The notes under the pieces: generated by a model
Told to the model about the DNA's origin: nothing
The model's input: only the letters and a program-made list of their open reading frames with translations
Database searches by the model: none
In this document: positions 15,646 through 24,381 of the stretch, piece after piece
How positions within the stretch are numbered: position 1 is the first letter of the stretch
How the letters are laid out: every line of letters starts with the position of its first letter
Made by a program: the position numbers and the translations under genes
DNA from: Chloroflexota bacterium
GTDB lineage: Bacteria; Chloroflexota; Dehalococcoidia; SHYB01
NCBI GenBank assembly: GCA_022572465.1
Contig: JACZVV010000011.1
Span: 1 to 44,969 of the forward strand
Reading direction: 5' to 3'
Length of the DNA stretch: 44,969 nt

Positions 15646-17067
15646 ATGACGCTCGCGGCGCGGGTCCTGCGGCGGGCGGCGAGCCGCCCTGGAAGGCCAG
15701 AGTACAAGTGGCTGGTCCTGGGCGTGGTCTCCCTGGGCAGCTTCATGACCACCATGGACGCCAGCACGGTGGCGGTCTCGTTGCCCGAGCTGCAAGTCGC
15801 CTTTGGGATTTCGCCGTCGACGGCGCTGTGGGTCGTCACCTCCTACCTGCTGACCAGCATGGCCCTGCTGCTGATCGTGGGCCGGCTCAGCGACGCGCTG
15901 GGCCGCAAGGCGTGGTACACCGCCGGCGTGTTTGTGTTCACGGTGGGTGTCCTGTTGGCCTCGGCCAGCCAGAGCATTGGGCAGATCGTGCCGTTCCGGG
16001 TCCTGACGGCCGTGGGCGCGGCGATGCTGCTGAGCTCCGGGGTCGCTCTGTTAGCGGCGTGCTTCGACGAACGCGAGCGGGGCAAGGCGATGGGCTTTCT
16101 GGGCCTCATGGTCTCGGCGGGGCTGGCGGTGGGGCCGTTGACGGGAGGGCCCATCGTGGACGCGCTGGACTGGCGCGCGACGTTCTACCTGCGCGTGCCA
16201 ATCGGCATCTTCGGCACGCTGCTCGCGTGGGGCATTCTCCGGGAGAGCCGCAACCGGCAAGGCCCGCTTCGGTTCGACGTGCCGGGTGGGATCACCATCG
16301 TCGTCGGTATGGTTTCGTTGGTGCTGGCGATCAGCCAGGCATCGTCGTGGGGACTCACCTCGCCGGCCTTCCTCGCGCTGGCGATCTTCGGAGGCGCGAT
16401 GCTGGCGCTCTTCGTGGCGACGGAGCTGCGCGTCTCCGAACCGCTCTTCGACCTGGCGATGTTTCACGACCGGGTCTTTGCCAGCTCCGTCGCCAGCATG
16501 TTTCTGTATTTTGCCGGCGTTGCCTCGGCCTATTACCTTCTACCGTTTTATCTGATTCAGGGCCGGGGTTATTCGTCGACGGTAGCTGGTCTGACGTTCG
16601 CCCTTTACCCCATAACCATGATGGCCGTGTCGGTGCTGGCCGGCATCGTCACCGACAGAGTCGGCAGCCGGGCGCCGGTCGTGGCCGGGTCCGCAGTGGT
16701 CGTCGCCAGCCTGGTGTTCGTCGGTCTGCTGGGCGAAGGCGCGCCGCTGGCGGTGGTGGCCGTCGCCTTGGTGGTCATGGGTTTGGGATCGGGCCTGATC
16801 GAGCCGGCCAATAACAGCGCCATCATGGGCGCGGCCTCGCCGCAGCGGCTGAGCGTGGCGGCGGCGGCGCTAGCCATCAGCCGGCAGACGGGCCTGGTGC
16901 TGGGGGTTTCCCTGGGCAGCGCGATCTTCGCCAGCCGCCAGCGGGCCTACGAGTTGACCGAATCATCGGAGAGCGCGCTGGTCCATGGGTTTCAGGAAGC
17001 CGTCCTGTTCACGGCCGGCCTGGCGTTTGTGGCGTTGGTGGTGGCGGCGTTGCGCGGGCGGGGGTGA
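15646..17067 (+). CDS. MFS drug-resistance-type transporter (DHA2/EmrB-QacA)
   Basis: 473 aa with about 14 hydrophobic segments. The first helix carries LGSFMTTMDASTVAVSLPEL (the DHA2 motif with Asp in helix 1), followed by WVVTSYLLT, GRLSDALGRK (MFS motif A), and GLAVGPLTGGPIVD with WRATFYLRVPIG (antiporter motif C region). Such pumps exchange lipophilic cations or drugs for protons. No clear ribosome site precedes the ATG. No regulator adjoins it; it diverges from the seleno-FTR gene. Confidence 0.87.
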   Translation: MTLAARVLRRAASRPGRPEYKWLVLGVVSLGSFMTTMDASTVAVSLPELQVAFGISPSTALWVVTSYLLTSMALLLIVGRLSDALGRKAWYTAGVFVFTVGVLLASASQSIGQIVPFRVLTAVGAAMLLSSGVALLAACFDERERGKAMGFLGLMVSAGLAVGPLTGGPIVDALDWRATFYLRVPIGIFGTLLAWGILRESRNRQGPLRFDVPGGITIVVGMVSLVLAISQASSWGLTSPAFLALAIFGGAMLALFVATELRVSEPLFDLAMFHDRVFASSVASMFLYFAGVASAYYLLPFYLIQGRGYSSTVAGLTFALYPITMMAVSVLAGIVTDRVGSRAPVVAGSAVVVASLVFVGLLGEGAPLAVVAVALVVMGLGSGLIEPANNSAIMGAASPQRLSVAAAALAISRQTGLVLGVSLGSAIFASRQRAYELTESSESALVHGFQEAVLFTAGLAFVALVVAALRGRG

Positions 17068-17137
17068 ACGAGGTGGCCGCAACGATGGCGGTGTTGAAGG
17101 CCGCCCTGGGTTGCCGCGTTCAGTTACGGGCCGGCTC

Positions 17138-17605
17138 CTAATAGGAGCGGCCGTTCAACTCGATGCTGACGCCGCCGTCTTGGGCTAACCGCCAACGCTG
17201 CGTGCCGTCGTCGGCAGCGTCGCCCGCATGACGCGGTTTCTCTTGTAGAAAATCGGGGAAGAAAGTGAGACGTTCCCCCTGCTCTCCGGCGACCGATGCG
17301 TCGAAGTCGACGCCGGCATAGGGAGGTATCGAGCGCAGCGAAGGGATGCGGCCGGCGACCCAGATGTCGGTCGGGGTCCGGTCGGGCGCTGGAGTCGCGC
17401 CGAAGGTTGGATAGCTATCGGTCTGAGCGTGGTAGCGGCGCACCGCCTCTTGCACGCCGGCGATGGCCTGAGCACGGTCGGTGTTCTCGTCGCTGCCGAC
17501 GACGACCGGCACGATGATGGCCGCCAGCAGCGCCGCGATGACCAAGACCACCACCAGCTCGACGATGGTGATCCGACGCCGGCCGGGCTGCGCGTTGGTC
17601 GCCAC
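17138..17605 (-). CDS. Type IV pilin-like / pseudopilin protein with atypical cleavage site
   Basis: 155 aa. A short basic leader (MATNAQPGRRR), then ITIVELVVVLVIAALLAAIIVP, the type III signal helix with Glu at +5, followed by an alpha-helical stalk and a GspG-like segment (RYHAQTDSYPT). The usual Gly at -1 before the Phe/Ile is replaced by Arg, so prepilin peptidase processing is uncertain. It starts with GTG behind AGGAGG (eight bases). The C-terminal domain ends QRWRLAQDGGVSIELNGRSY. There are no pilus assembly genes next to it; it could be a minor pseudopilin working with machinery elsewhere. Confidence 0.75.
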   Translation of the reverse strand: MATNAQPGRRRITIVELVVVLVIAALLAAIIVPVVVGSDENTDRAQAIAGVQEAVRRYHAQTDSYPTFGATPAPDRTPTDIWVAGRIPSLRSIPPYAGVDFDASVAGEQGERLTFFPDFLQEKPRHAGDAADDGTQRWRLAQDGGVSIELNGRSY

Positions 17606-17631
17606 TGCGGCTACCTCCTCACGTCTCGTAC

Positions 17632-17672
17632 GGCAAAGAAGAGCCTGCCGTTGGGGCAGGCTCTTCTTTGCC
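17632..17672 (-). terminator. Strong intrinsic terminator after the HTH gene
   Basis: Perfect 18-bp arms (17632-17649 and 17655-17672) flank a five-base loop. On the minus strand the stem starts GGCAAAGAAGAG and closes CTCTTCTTTGCC. It lies 76 bp downstream of the minus-strand HTH gene and just upstream of the pilin-like gene, so it separates the two units. Confidence 0.75.
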
Positions 17673-17747
17673 GCTTGGGGATCGGTCGTTGATCAAACCC
17701 ATCCTCCGACGACTGCCAGCCAGTCTCCGCGATGGGTCCGAACGACG

Positions 17748-17975
17748 CTACCGCTTGACCTGATGGACTTGCAACTCTTCGCCCGGAGCCAACGCAACGC
17801 GGCGCACGTTGATGCCGAACTTGAGCAGCCAATACCACAGGGTGCCCTTGCTGATCCCCAACTCCGTTGCCATCGCCGGGAGCCCCTTTTCGTTATACAT
17901 CTCAGGAAGCAATTTCTCCAGGGGCTTGTTGTACCGTTCCTCCACTGACTGCATCAACTTTGTTCTTCGCACCAT
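17748..17975 (-). CDS. Small helix-turn-helix DNA-binding protein
   Basis: 75 aa. Residues 33-56 (LPAMATELGISKGTLWYWLLKFGI) read as a helix-turn-helix with GIS at the turn. The N-terminal half is a charged helix (EERYNKPLEKLLPEMYNE). A perfect AGGAGG six bases before the ATG and a near-consensus promoter indicate strong expression. It is single-domain, with no effector part, so its signal is unknown. It may be a small regulator or a remnant of a transposase- or phage-type DNA-binding protein; nothing mobile is adjacent. Base composition of the upstream region is clearly more AT-rich than its surroundings. Confidence 0.72.
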   Translation of the reverse strand: MVRRTKLMQSVEERYNKPLEKLLPEMYNEKGLPAMATELGISKGTLWYWLLKFGINVRRVALAPGEELQVHQVKR

Positions 17976-17991
17976 TCTTTACCTCCTATCT

Positions 17992-18169
17992 GAAACAGCT
18001 AAAGCTTACACCCGGTTTGACCTTGTGTCAAGACTTTTTTCGGACTCTATCTATTATTGGTTCGAAAACTGTTTCGAAAAGGGTCTCCTTCTGGGGGCAA
18101 CGGCCGTAGCCTTGGCGATCGACCCTGGGCATCCAAGCCAATTCTTCGAAGCAAACCGAAACAGCTAAA
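17992..18169. repeat. Direct repeat GAAACAGCTAAA, two copies
   Basis: Identical 12-mers lie at 17992-18003 and 18158-18169 and flank an AT-rich segment that also contains TTCGAAAA twice (around 18060-18080). One copy abuts the -10 of the HTH gene, so it could be an operator for that protein. The rest of 17976-18314 shows no gene. Confidence 0.45.
18003..18031 (-). promoter_or_regulatory. Near-consensus promoter of the HTH gene
   Basis: On the minus strand: perfect TTGACA, a 17-bp spacer, then TAAGCT. The -35 lies in an inverted repeat (TTGAC and GTCAA, five-base spacer), which could be an autoregulatory operator. It is one of the best promoter matches in the window. Confidence 0.6.
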
Positions 18170-18314
18170 AATTCCCTGGCCAAGCTCGCGCCGGCAGCGT
18201 TCTTGGCAAGCGAGACCCGCTTGACGCTCGAAAGGGCGCTCTGCTACACTCACCTCGCCTTGCTTCCCTGTCGTGCGCCCGTTGCGCCAGCTCATCCGGG
18301 GTGCTTGAACCCGA

Positions 18315-18791
<477 letters not shown>

Positions 18792-18868
18792 ACGGTCCAC
18801 CGGCGAGGCTACGGTCTCCACGCGGGGATGCGGCAGGCGTCGGGAGCGGCCATTCCTCGAAGCGATCA

Positions 18869-18897
18869 TTGTCGGACTCTCAGCCCGATGGCATAAT
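18869..18897 (+). promoter_or_regulatory. Promoter of tRNA-Arg
   Basis: TTGTCG, a 17-bp spacer, then CATAAT. The -10 ends 11 bp before the mature tRNA 5' end, as expected for a single-tRNA transcription unit. Confidence 0.55.
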
Positions 18898-18908
18898 GAA
18901 GCGGCGGG

Positions 18909-18985
18909 CTCCCCGTAGCTCAGCCGGACAGAGCAGCTGCCTTCTAAGCAGCGGGTCGTGGGTTCGAGTCCCACCGGGGAGACCA
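18909..18985 (+). tRNA. tRNA-Arg, anticodon TCT
   Basis: A full cloverleaf is visible. Acceptor CTCCCCG/CGGGGAG; D arm GCTC...GAGC; anticodon stem GCTGC/GCAGC with loop CTTCTAA, giving TCT (18943-18945); T arm with GGTTCGAGTCC; discriminator A; CCA encoded at 18983-18985. It reads AGA (and AGG by wobble). No integrase or attachment repeat is seen at its 3' end. Confidence 0.95.
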
Positions 18986-19250
18986 CTGAGTCCATTCCGT
19001 CCCCCTCGATTTCTCTCGGTCGCGGCCCCGGCCGCCAACGGACCGGCCTTGGCTCGCGCCTGAACTCGGTTCAATAATTCGTACTGTACGCCATGCCGGC
19101 CCGGGGGGTAAGCCCTCGATGTCACACCCCGGCGTGGCCTTGGCGATCGGACCGGAGCCCGACGGCCCGCCTCGCGTGCTGGGGTCACAGCCGCCGCCTT
19201 GAGCGAAGGCAGTCGCCGGGATACGATAGTGCGGTTGCCGAATCTAACAC

Positions 19251-20693
19251 GTGTCGGGCGCGAAGAGGGCGAGGGCTGCCTTGAAACGTGGGACGCTTCC
19301 GAAGACGGACCTTGCTCGCGCCCTGGCCGAGATCGTGGGGCCCGAGCACGTGCTGGCCGACGACGACCAGCGGCACGAGTACGCCTTCGATGCCTACGTC
19401 TTGTGGCGGCTGGCGGAGAGCGACGGGGAGGAGACGCCGCTGCCAGACGTCGCCGTCCGGCCGGGCGCCACCAACGAAGTGCAAGCCATGGTGCGGCTGG
19501 CCAACGATCGCGGGACGCCTATCGTCCCCTACGGCGGCGGCACCGGCGTCATGGGCGCGGCGGCGCCGGTCCGAGGAGGCATCGTCGTCGACCTGCGCCG
19601 CATGGCGCGTCTGCGCTACGTCAGCCCCGAGGGCCTGGTGGCCCAGGTGGAGGCCGGGAGACGGCTGGGCGATCTCGACGCCGAGCTTGGGCGCCACGGG
19701 CTGATGCTGGGGCACGACCCCTGGAGCCAGCCTATCGCCACCGTCGGCGGCGCCATCTCCACCGATGGCGTCGGCTACCTGGCTGCGGGCTACGGCAGCA
19801 TGGGCGAGCAGGTGCTGGGCCTGGAGGCGGTGCTGCCCGGCGGGGAGCTGCTGGAAGCAAAAAAGGTTTCGCTGGCGGCGGGCGTCTCGCCCCATCGTCT
19901 GCTCATCGGCGCCGAAGGCGTCTTCGGGATCATCACCGCGGCGACGATCAAGGTCTTTCCCGCCCCCGAGGAGCGCTCCGTGCACGCCATCGACTTCCCG
20001 AGCTTCGAGTCCGGCTTTCGCGCGATTCTGGCCATGCGGCAGCGGGGCGTCTCCCTCTCGATGCTGGACTACTCCGAGGAGCCCCTGGCGAAAGGCGACG
20101 GGGCCATCCTCTACTTCGCCATCGATGGCTTTCGGGAGTCGGTGGCCGTCCATCGCGACGCCGCCCTACGGCTGTGCTCCGAGCATGGCGGGCGCGATTT
20201 GGGTCGAGAGGCGGCGGACCGCTTCTGGGAGGACCGGCACGAGTCGGCCGACCGGTGGACGGAGCGCATCGCCGGGGGCCGGCGCAACGCCCGGGTCGCG
20301 GCCCGCCAGCCCAGGCCGTTCGACTACCTGCACCTGGCCGTTCCCGCCGATGAGGTGCTGGCCTTTCGGGGGTGGTGCCGCGAGCGGCTGGCCGCCGAGG
20401 GCGTCGACATCGCCGAGGTCGCCATTTGGGGCCGGCCGGACCTCTTTTCGCTGGTCATCGTGGGCGCCGAGGTCTCGGGCGGCGGCAAACGCAGCCTGAG
20501 CGCGCTATCGGAGCAGCTCATCCGCCGCGCGCAAGAGATGGGTGGCACCATGGAGTACTGCCACGGCGTGGGCCTCAAGCTCCAGCACCTGATGGGCCAG
20601 GAGCTGGGCGGCGGCATGGACGCGCTCCGGGCGCTCAAGCGGGCGCTGGACCCCAACGGCATCATGAACCCCGGCAAGCTTGGCTTGACATAA
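19251..20693 (+). CDS. FAD-linked oxidase/dehydrogenase (GlcD-like, VAO family)
   Basis: 480 aa. The FAD-binding PCMH domain covers residues 45-225: VRPGATNEVQAMVRLAN, then TPIVPYGGGTGVMG (pyrophosphate loop), GHDPWSQPIATVGGAIST and GSMGEQVLGLEAVLPGG. The C-terminal cap ends with the family signature LKRALDPNGIMNPGK. Homologues oxidise D-lactate, glycolate or other 2-hydroxyacids, or are the alkyl-DHAP-synthase type. No iron-sulfur partner (GlcF-like) follows, so it probably acts alone. The GTG start at 19251 has no Shine-Dalgarno, and a possible -10 (GATAGT, 19225-19230) leaves a very short leader. Confidence 0.87.
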   Translation: MSGAKRARAALKRGTLPKTDLARALAEIVGPEHVLADDDQRHEYAFDAYVLWRLAESDGEETPLPDVAVRPGATNEVQAMVRLANDRGTPIVPYGGGTGVMGAAAPVRGGIVVDLRRMARLRYVSPEGLVAQVEAGRRLGDLDAELGRHGLMLGHDPWSQPIATVGGAISTDGVGYLAAGYGSMGEQVLGLEAVLPGGELLEAKKVSLAAGVSPHRLLIGAEGVFGIITAATIKVFPAPEERSVHAIDFPSFESGFRAILAMRQRGVSLSMLDYSEEPLAKGDGAILYFAIDGFRESVAVHRDAALRLCSEHGGRDLGREAADRFWEDRHESADRWTERIAGGRRNARVAARQPRPFDYLHLAVPADEVLAFRGWCRERLAAEGVDIAEVAIWGRPDLFSLVIVGAEVSGGGKRSLSALSEQLIRRAQEMGGTMEYCHGVGLKLQHLMGQELGGGMDALRALKRALDPNGIMNPGKLGLT

Positions 20694-21006
20694 CCGACGC
20701 GGCCTCTGCGCCCTCGACGCCCCGCTCTATGTCCTCTCGCGCCGGCGCTCTACCCGCGGCTGCTCGCCCAGGCGAGGGCTAGCCCGTTCTCACCCCTCGA
20801 TTTTCGCCCAACAGTGTAGGTAGTAGCCCGATTCCGTGGAAAACTCATCATTTTGGGTGAGGCCAACTCATCATTGTGTTTGCTACGATGGGTGGCGTGG
20901 GCATGCCCGGAGGCGGGCGCCGGCACTGGCAGTTCGGCACGGCAGATTAGGAACCAACGTCCATGGAGGGACAACGACACGCAGAAGCGCGCTCAGTAAA
21001 CCGTCG
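20694..21006. other. Intergenic region with a short direct repeat and possible promoter
   Basis: No gene is recognised here. AACTCATCATT occurs twice (20842-20852 and 20865-20875, 23-bp period). It is followed by an extended -10 (TGCTACGAT, 20881-20889) that could drive the NIDO-domain gene; the repeats would overlap its -35 and so are candidate activator sites. Confidence 0.35.
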
Positions 21007-22166
21007 GTGTGGCAAGTCGGCATCGTTCTCATTCTCAGTATGGCCCTGGCCTCTGTGGCCTTGCTCTCGCCATCCAGGGCCCAGGGAGCGGATGGAGGAT
21101 CCGGCATTGGCCCCGAAGCCCTGCGCTCGGGTTTCGAGGGCACGCCGCTTGCGGCTGACGATGATAATTCCACGGGGCTGGTGCCTATCGGCTTCACCAT
21201 CAATTTCTTCGGCACCGACTATACGGATCTCTTCGTCAACAACAACGGCAACGTGACGTTCGACGATCCTCTGGAGACCTTCACGCCATTCCCACTTCTC
21301 ACGACGACCAGCGTCATCATCGCCCCTTCTTCGGGGACGCGGATACCAGTACCGTCGGCAGCACCGTGAAATACGGCCAGGGGACGGTCGGCACCCAGCT
21401 GGCATTCGGTGCTACGTACCGCGACGTCAACTGCTACAGCGCCTTCACATCCCGCTCGTCGAGCATCCGTAACCACTTCCAGGTGGTCCTGATCGACCGT
21501 TCCGACATTGCCACAGGCGACTTCGACATCGAGTTCAACTACGACCAGATTATCTGGGAAACTGGCGAGGCCAGCGACGGCAGCACCGACTGCCTGGGCG
21601 GTAGCCCGGCTCGCGTCGGCTTCTCCGACGGCGACACCAACGCGTTCGAGCTGGCTGGCTCGGGCGTCATCGGCGCCTTCCTCGACAGCGGCCCCGCCGC
21701 GACGAGCCTTATCAACAACAGCCTCAACAGCGGAGGCCATCTTGGCCGTTACATCTTCGAGGTACGCGACGGCACGCCCACCGTCCCCGGAAACGGCAAC
21801 GTGACCTGCACCAAAGGCTTCTGGAAGAACCACGTAGGCGCGTGGGACAACCTTGTTCCAGATGACGACACCGCACCATGGACCGGCACGTCGACCTACC
21901 TCGAGGTGCTGAACACGCCACCCAAGAAGGGCGACGCCTCCATAATCCTTGGCCACGCCTTTATTGCCGCGACCCTGAACACGGGGGCGGACGCAGGTGA
22001 CCTGACAGCCGCTGAGAACATGCTGATTGCCCATCCCGTGGGCAGCAACGACCTCAAAGCCGGCAAGCACGCTGACTCGGACAGGGCCGTGGCACTCGGC
22101 ATGGCGGAAGCCTTGCAAGAGTTCAATGAGAGTGGAGAGTGCTCGCTGTCGTCAAACGACGAATAG
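21007..22166 (+). pseudogene. Secreted NIDO-domain surface protein, single-base frameshift
   Basis: The first frame (GTG at 21007 to 21369) encodes a signal-peptide-like helix (WQVGIVLILSMALASVALL, then SRAQGA) and the start of a NIDO domain (PIGFTINFFGTDYTDLFVNN, NGNVTFDDPL, TTTSVIIAP). The domain continues in another frame: FFGDADTSTVGSTVKYGQGTV, then IDRSDIATGDFDIEFNYDQI and a C-terminal CTKGFWKNH module. The break is at the run GCCCCTTC (21322-21329): one added base restores the reading. It is either a sequencing or assembly indel in a C-run, or true inactivation. NIDO domains occur in extracellular adhesion-type proteins. The start is uncertain; basic residues upstream of 21007 may belong to the signal peptide. 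Confidence 0.7.
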
Positions 22167-22193
22167 CACACAAGACTGTGCGTAGCAGACCGG

Positions 22194-22222
22194 GTGGGCC
22201 TGGGAGCAATTCCCAGGCCCAC
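22194..22222 (+). terminator. Terminator after the NIDO-domain gene
   Basis: Perfect 12-bp stem GTGGGCCTGGGA / TCCCAGGCCCAC with a five-base loop (GCAAT), 27 bp after the stop at 22166. The downstream T content is modest. Confidence 0.65.
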
Positions 22223-22251
22223 CGCCATTTCCCGGCTCCACGTCGAAAGGC

Positions 22252-22641
22252 GTGATGAACCACTACATCCATGACTGCGCTTGGATTCAGCCACGCGAAA
22301 CGCCGGTCCACTCGCATGCATGCGGCCACAACGGCGGCTACACGGTCGCGGTGAAGGTCACCGACGACGACCTCGACTTCGAAAGGGCCAGCCAGGCCAA
22401 GGTGGTGGTTGCCGACTGCGACTGGGTCAGGAACCAGGGCATCTGGAAGCAGCAGATCGGCGGCAAGGGCAAGACGAACACGCAGACCGGCGGCCGCACG
22501 AAGAACAAGGGTAAGAAATGGTCGTCACGCCGCCTCTCGTCGGATCGAGAGAAGACAATCAGGGAGGCCGGGCTCAGCCCGGCCTCTCTCGTGATCTTGA
22601 GCCGTGGTACGCTGACACGGTGGAGAGGACCTCGGCCATGA
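22252..22641 (+). pseudogene. Fragment of a PKD-repeat surface protein
   Basis: Only the middle of this 129-codon frame is recognisable. GGYTVAVKVTDDDLDFERAS is the closing half of a PKD domain, followed by a short linker and DWVRNQGIWKQQIGGKGKTN, a module found at the ends of PKD-containing secreted proteins. There is no signal peptide and no first half of the PKD fold. After about codon 75 the frame turns into low-complexity basic residues and runs through a terminator into the kinase gene. It is probably the remains of a gene related to the NIDO-domain protein just upstream. Confidence 0.5.
22561..22589 (+). terminator. Strong hairpin terminator upstream of the kinase
   Basis: GAGGCCGGGC pairs with GCCCGGCCTC across a three-base loop (TCA). 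The stem extends to 13 bp with one G-U pair. It lies 49 bp before the kinase start and would isolate the kinase from upstream transcripts. Confidence 0.6.
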
Positions 22642-23531
22642 CCAGTCACCCAAGGGCCCGCAGGAAGCGGGCGCCGATCGTCGCCACCGGGGAATGGCTC
22701 AACGACGACCTGGTCGTCGACGAGCATCTCGGCGGGAGCCGGAAGGTCGATCTTTACCTGTGCTACAGCCGGAGCCTGGAGGGGCTGGTGGCCTGCAAGG
22801 TCTTGCGCCCCGAGTATCGCATCGATCTCTCGTCGCTTCAGGCGGTCATGGAAGAGGGCGAGATCCTTCAGGAGATGCGCCATCCCAACGTCGTCGAGGG
22901 GTACGGCTTCGTGCTGGAGCCGCATCCGACCATCACGATGGAGCACCTTCCCGGCCTCACCATCAGGTCGGCCTTCCTCAGCGGCAACTACGAGGTGTTC
23001 GATGTCGACGATATCGTTGACGTTGCGCTCCAGACCGCCGAGGCCTTGAGCTATGTCCACGAGCAAGGATACCTTCATCTCGACGTCAAGCCCTCGAACC
23101 TGATGTATTACGACGGCCACGTGACCCTCTACGACTTCAGCATCGCCGAGGCCTATTCGCCCGACAAGCCCCTCTACGACAACGCCGGCACGCGCGACTA
23201 CATGGCGCCGGAGCAGACCCACCGCCGGCGGGTGGGCTACGCCACCGACGTCTTTGGGCTGGGGGTCGTCTTCTACGAGCTCCTCGCTGCCGGCAAGCTG
23301 CCCTACCCGGTCATCGAAAAGCCCGATCCCGATAAAGAGGGCGAGACGCGGAAGTTGCTGGACTACTCGCATCCCCCTGCGCCACCCTCCAGCCTGAATC
23401 CGTCGGTGCCCAAAGCGCTCGACGAGGTGGCGCTGGCCGCCATCGCGCCGGAGCCCGAGCTGCGACCGGCGACGCCCGGCGAGTTTCGCCTCGCCTTGCT
23501 TCGAGCGGCGGAGCGCCGTGACGCTTCTTGA
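22638..23531 (+). CDS. Ser/Thr protein kinase, non-RD with a DFS variant
   Basis: 297 aa, a kinase domain only. Lys54 lies in VACKVL, and Glu73 is the likely helix-C partner. The catalytic loop is HLDVKPSN (Asp149, Lys151, Asn154), so Arg of HRD is Leu. The metal motif is DFS (Asp166) instead of DFG. APEQ (190-193) and DVFGLGVVFYELL follow. All residues needed for phosphotransfer remain, but activation-loop control should differ from RD kinases. The glycine-rich loop is weak (HLGGSRKVDLYLC). There is no transmembrane or sensor domain, so it is a cytosolic signalling kinase with unknown targets. ATG at 22638 sits behind GGAGAGG. Confidence 0.87.
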   Translation: MTSHPRARRKRAPIVATGEWLNDDLVVDEHLGGSRKVDLYLCYSRSLEGLVACKVLRPEYRIDLSSLQAVMEEGEILQEMRHPNVVEGYGFVLEPHPTITMEHLPGLTIRSAFLSGNYEVFDVDDIVDVALQTAEALSYVHEQGYLHLDVKPSNLMYYDGHVTLYDFSIAEAYSPDKPLYDNAGTRDYMAPEQTHRRRVGYATDVFGLGVVFYELLAAGKLPYPVIEKPDPDKEGETRKLLDYSHPPAPPSSLNPSVPKALDEVALAAIAPEPELRPATPGEFRLALLRAAERRDAS

Positions 23532-23532
23532 T

Positions 23533-23561
23533 TTGCGCCTGTTGCTCGGTCAGGCGATAAT
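23533..23561 (+). promoter_or_regulatory. Promoter of the liv operon
   Basis: TTGCGC, 17-bp spacer, GATAAT, ending 53 bp before the livG start. It overlaps the end region of the kinase gene by none and predicts a leader of about 47 nt. Confidence 0.45.
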
Positions 23562-23614
23562 GTCCAGCGCCTTGGCGTAAGCGGCGGAGCGAAGACCTGT
23601 CGAGGCGAGGGCCT

Positions 23615-24379
23615 ATGGCGCTGTTGGAAATCCGGGACATCGTCAAGGACTTTGACGGAGTCCGAGCCGTCGATCACTGCTCCTTGACTGTCGAGGCCGG
23701 CACCATCACGGGACTCATCGGCCCCAACGGCGCGGGCAAGACGACGCTGTTCAACCTGATCACCGGCTTTCACCGCCGCACCAGCGGCACGATTCTGTTC
23801 GACGGACGCCGTATCGATGGGCTTGCCGCGCATCAAGTGGTCGCACGGGGAATTGTCCGGACGTTTCAGATCCCGCGGGAGCTGAAGGCCATGACGGTGC
23901 TGGACAATCTCATGGTGGTCCCTGCCCATCAGGCGGGAGAGTCGCCGTGGGTCCCGTTGCTGGCGCCCTGGCGCGTCCGGCGAGAGGAGCGAATGATCCG
24001 GAGCAAGGCAGTGGAGGTCCTCGAGTTCGTGGGTCTGGCGGACCTCCAGACCGAGCTGGCGGGAAACCTCTCGGGCGGGCAGAAGAAGCTGCTGGAGCTG
24101 GCGAGGACGTTGATGGCCGAACCCCGGTTGGTGCTCCTCGATGAGCCGGGGGCCGGCGTCAACCCCACGCTGATGAAGAAGCTGGTCGCCGACATCGAGG
24201 CGGCGCGCCGTGACCGGGGGGTGACGTTCTTCGTCATCGAGCACGACATGGACCTGGTGATGCGTCTGTGCGACCCCGTCATCGTCCTGAGTGAAGGGGC
24301 CACGATTGCCGAGGGGCCGCCGGCCAAGGTCCAGACGAACCCGCTGGTCCTGGAAGCGTATCTGGGCGGGCTGACGTAA
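23615..24379 (+). CDS. livG: Branched-chain amino acid-type ABC transporter ATPase LivG
   Basis: 254 aa. Walker A GPNGAGKTT (36-44), the signature LSGGQKKLLELAR, and Walker B LVLLDEPGAG with a following His switch (IEHDMD). FNLITGFHRRTSG and the long insert before the signature are typical of LivG. It forms the cytoplasmic ATPase pair with LivF, powering uptake of leucine/isoleucine/valine or, in many environmental bacteria, amides, urea or aromatic acids. First gene of livGFHM; the next starts 2 bp after its stop. Confidence 0.93.
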   Translation: MALLEIRDIVKDFDGVRAVDHCSLTVEAGTITGLIGPNGAGKTTLFNLITGFHRRTSGTILFDGRRIDGLAAHQVVARGIVRTFQIPRELKAMTVLDNLMVVPAHQAGESPWVPLLAPWRVRREERMIRSKAVEVLEFVGLADLQTELAGNLSGGQKKLLELARTLMAEPRLVLLDEPGAGVNPTLMKKLVADIEAARRDRGVTFFVIEHDMDLVMRLCDPVIVLSEGATIAEGPPAKVQTNPLVLEAYLGGLT

Positions 24380-24381
24380 CG

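Noticed and set aside
18909-19250. tRNA-Arg as an integration site for a mobile element
   Set aside because: No integrase, no repeat of the tRNA 3' end and no phage or plasmid gene nearby.
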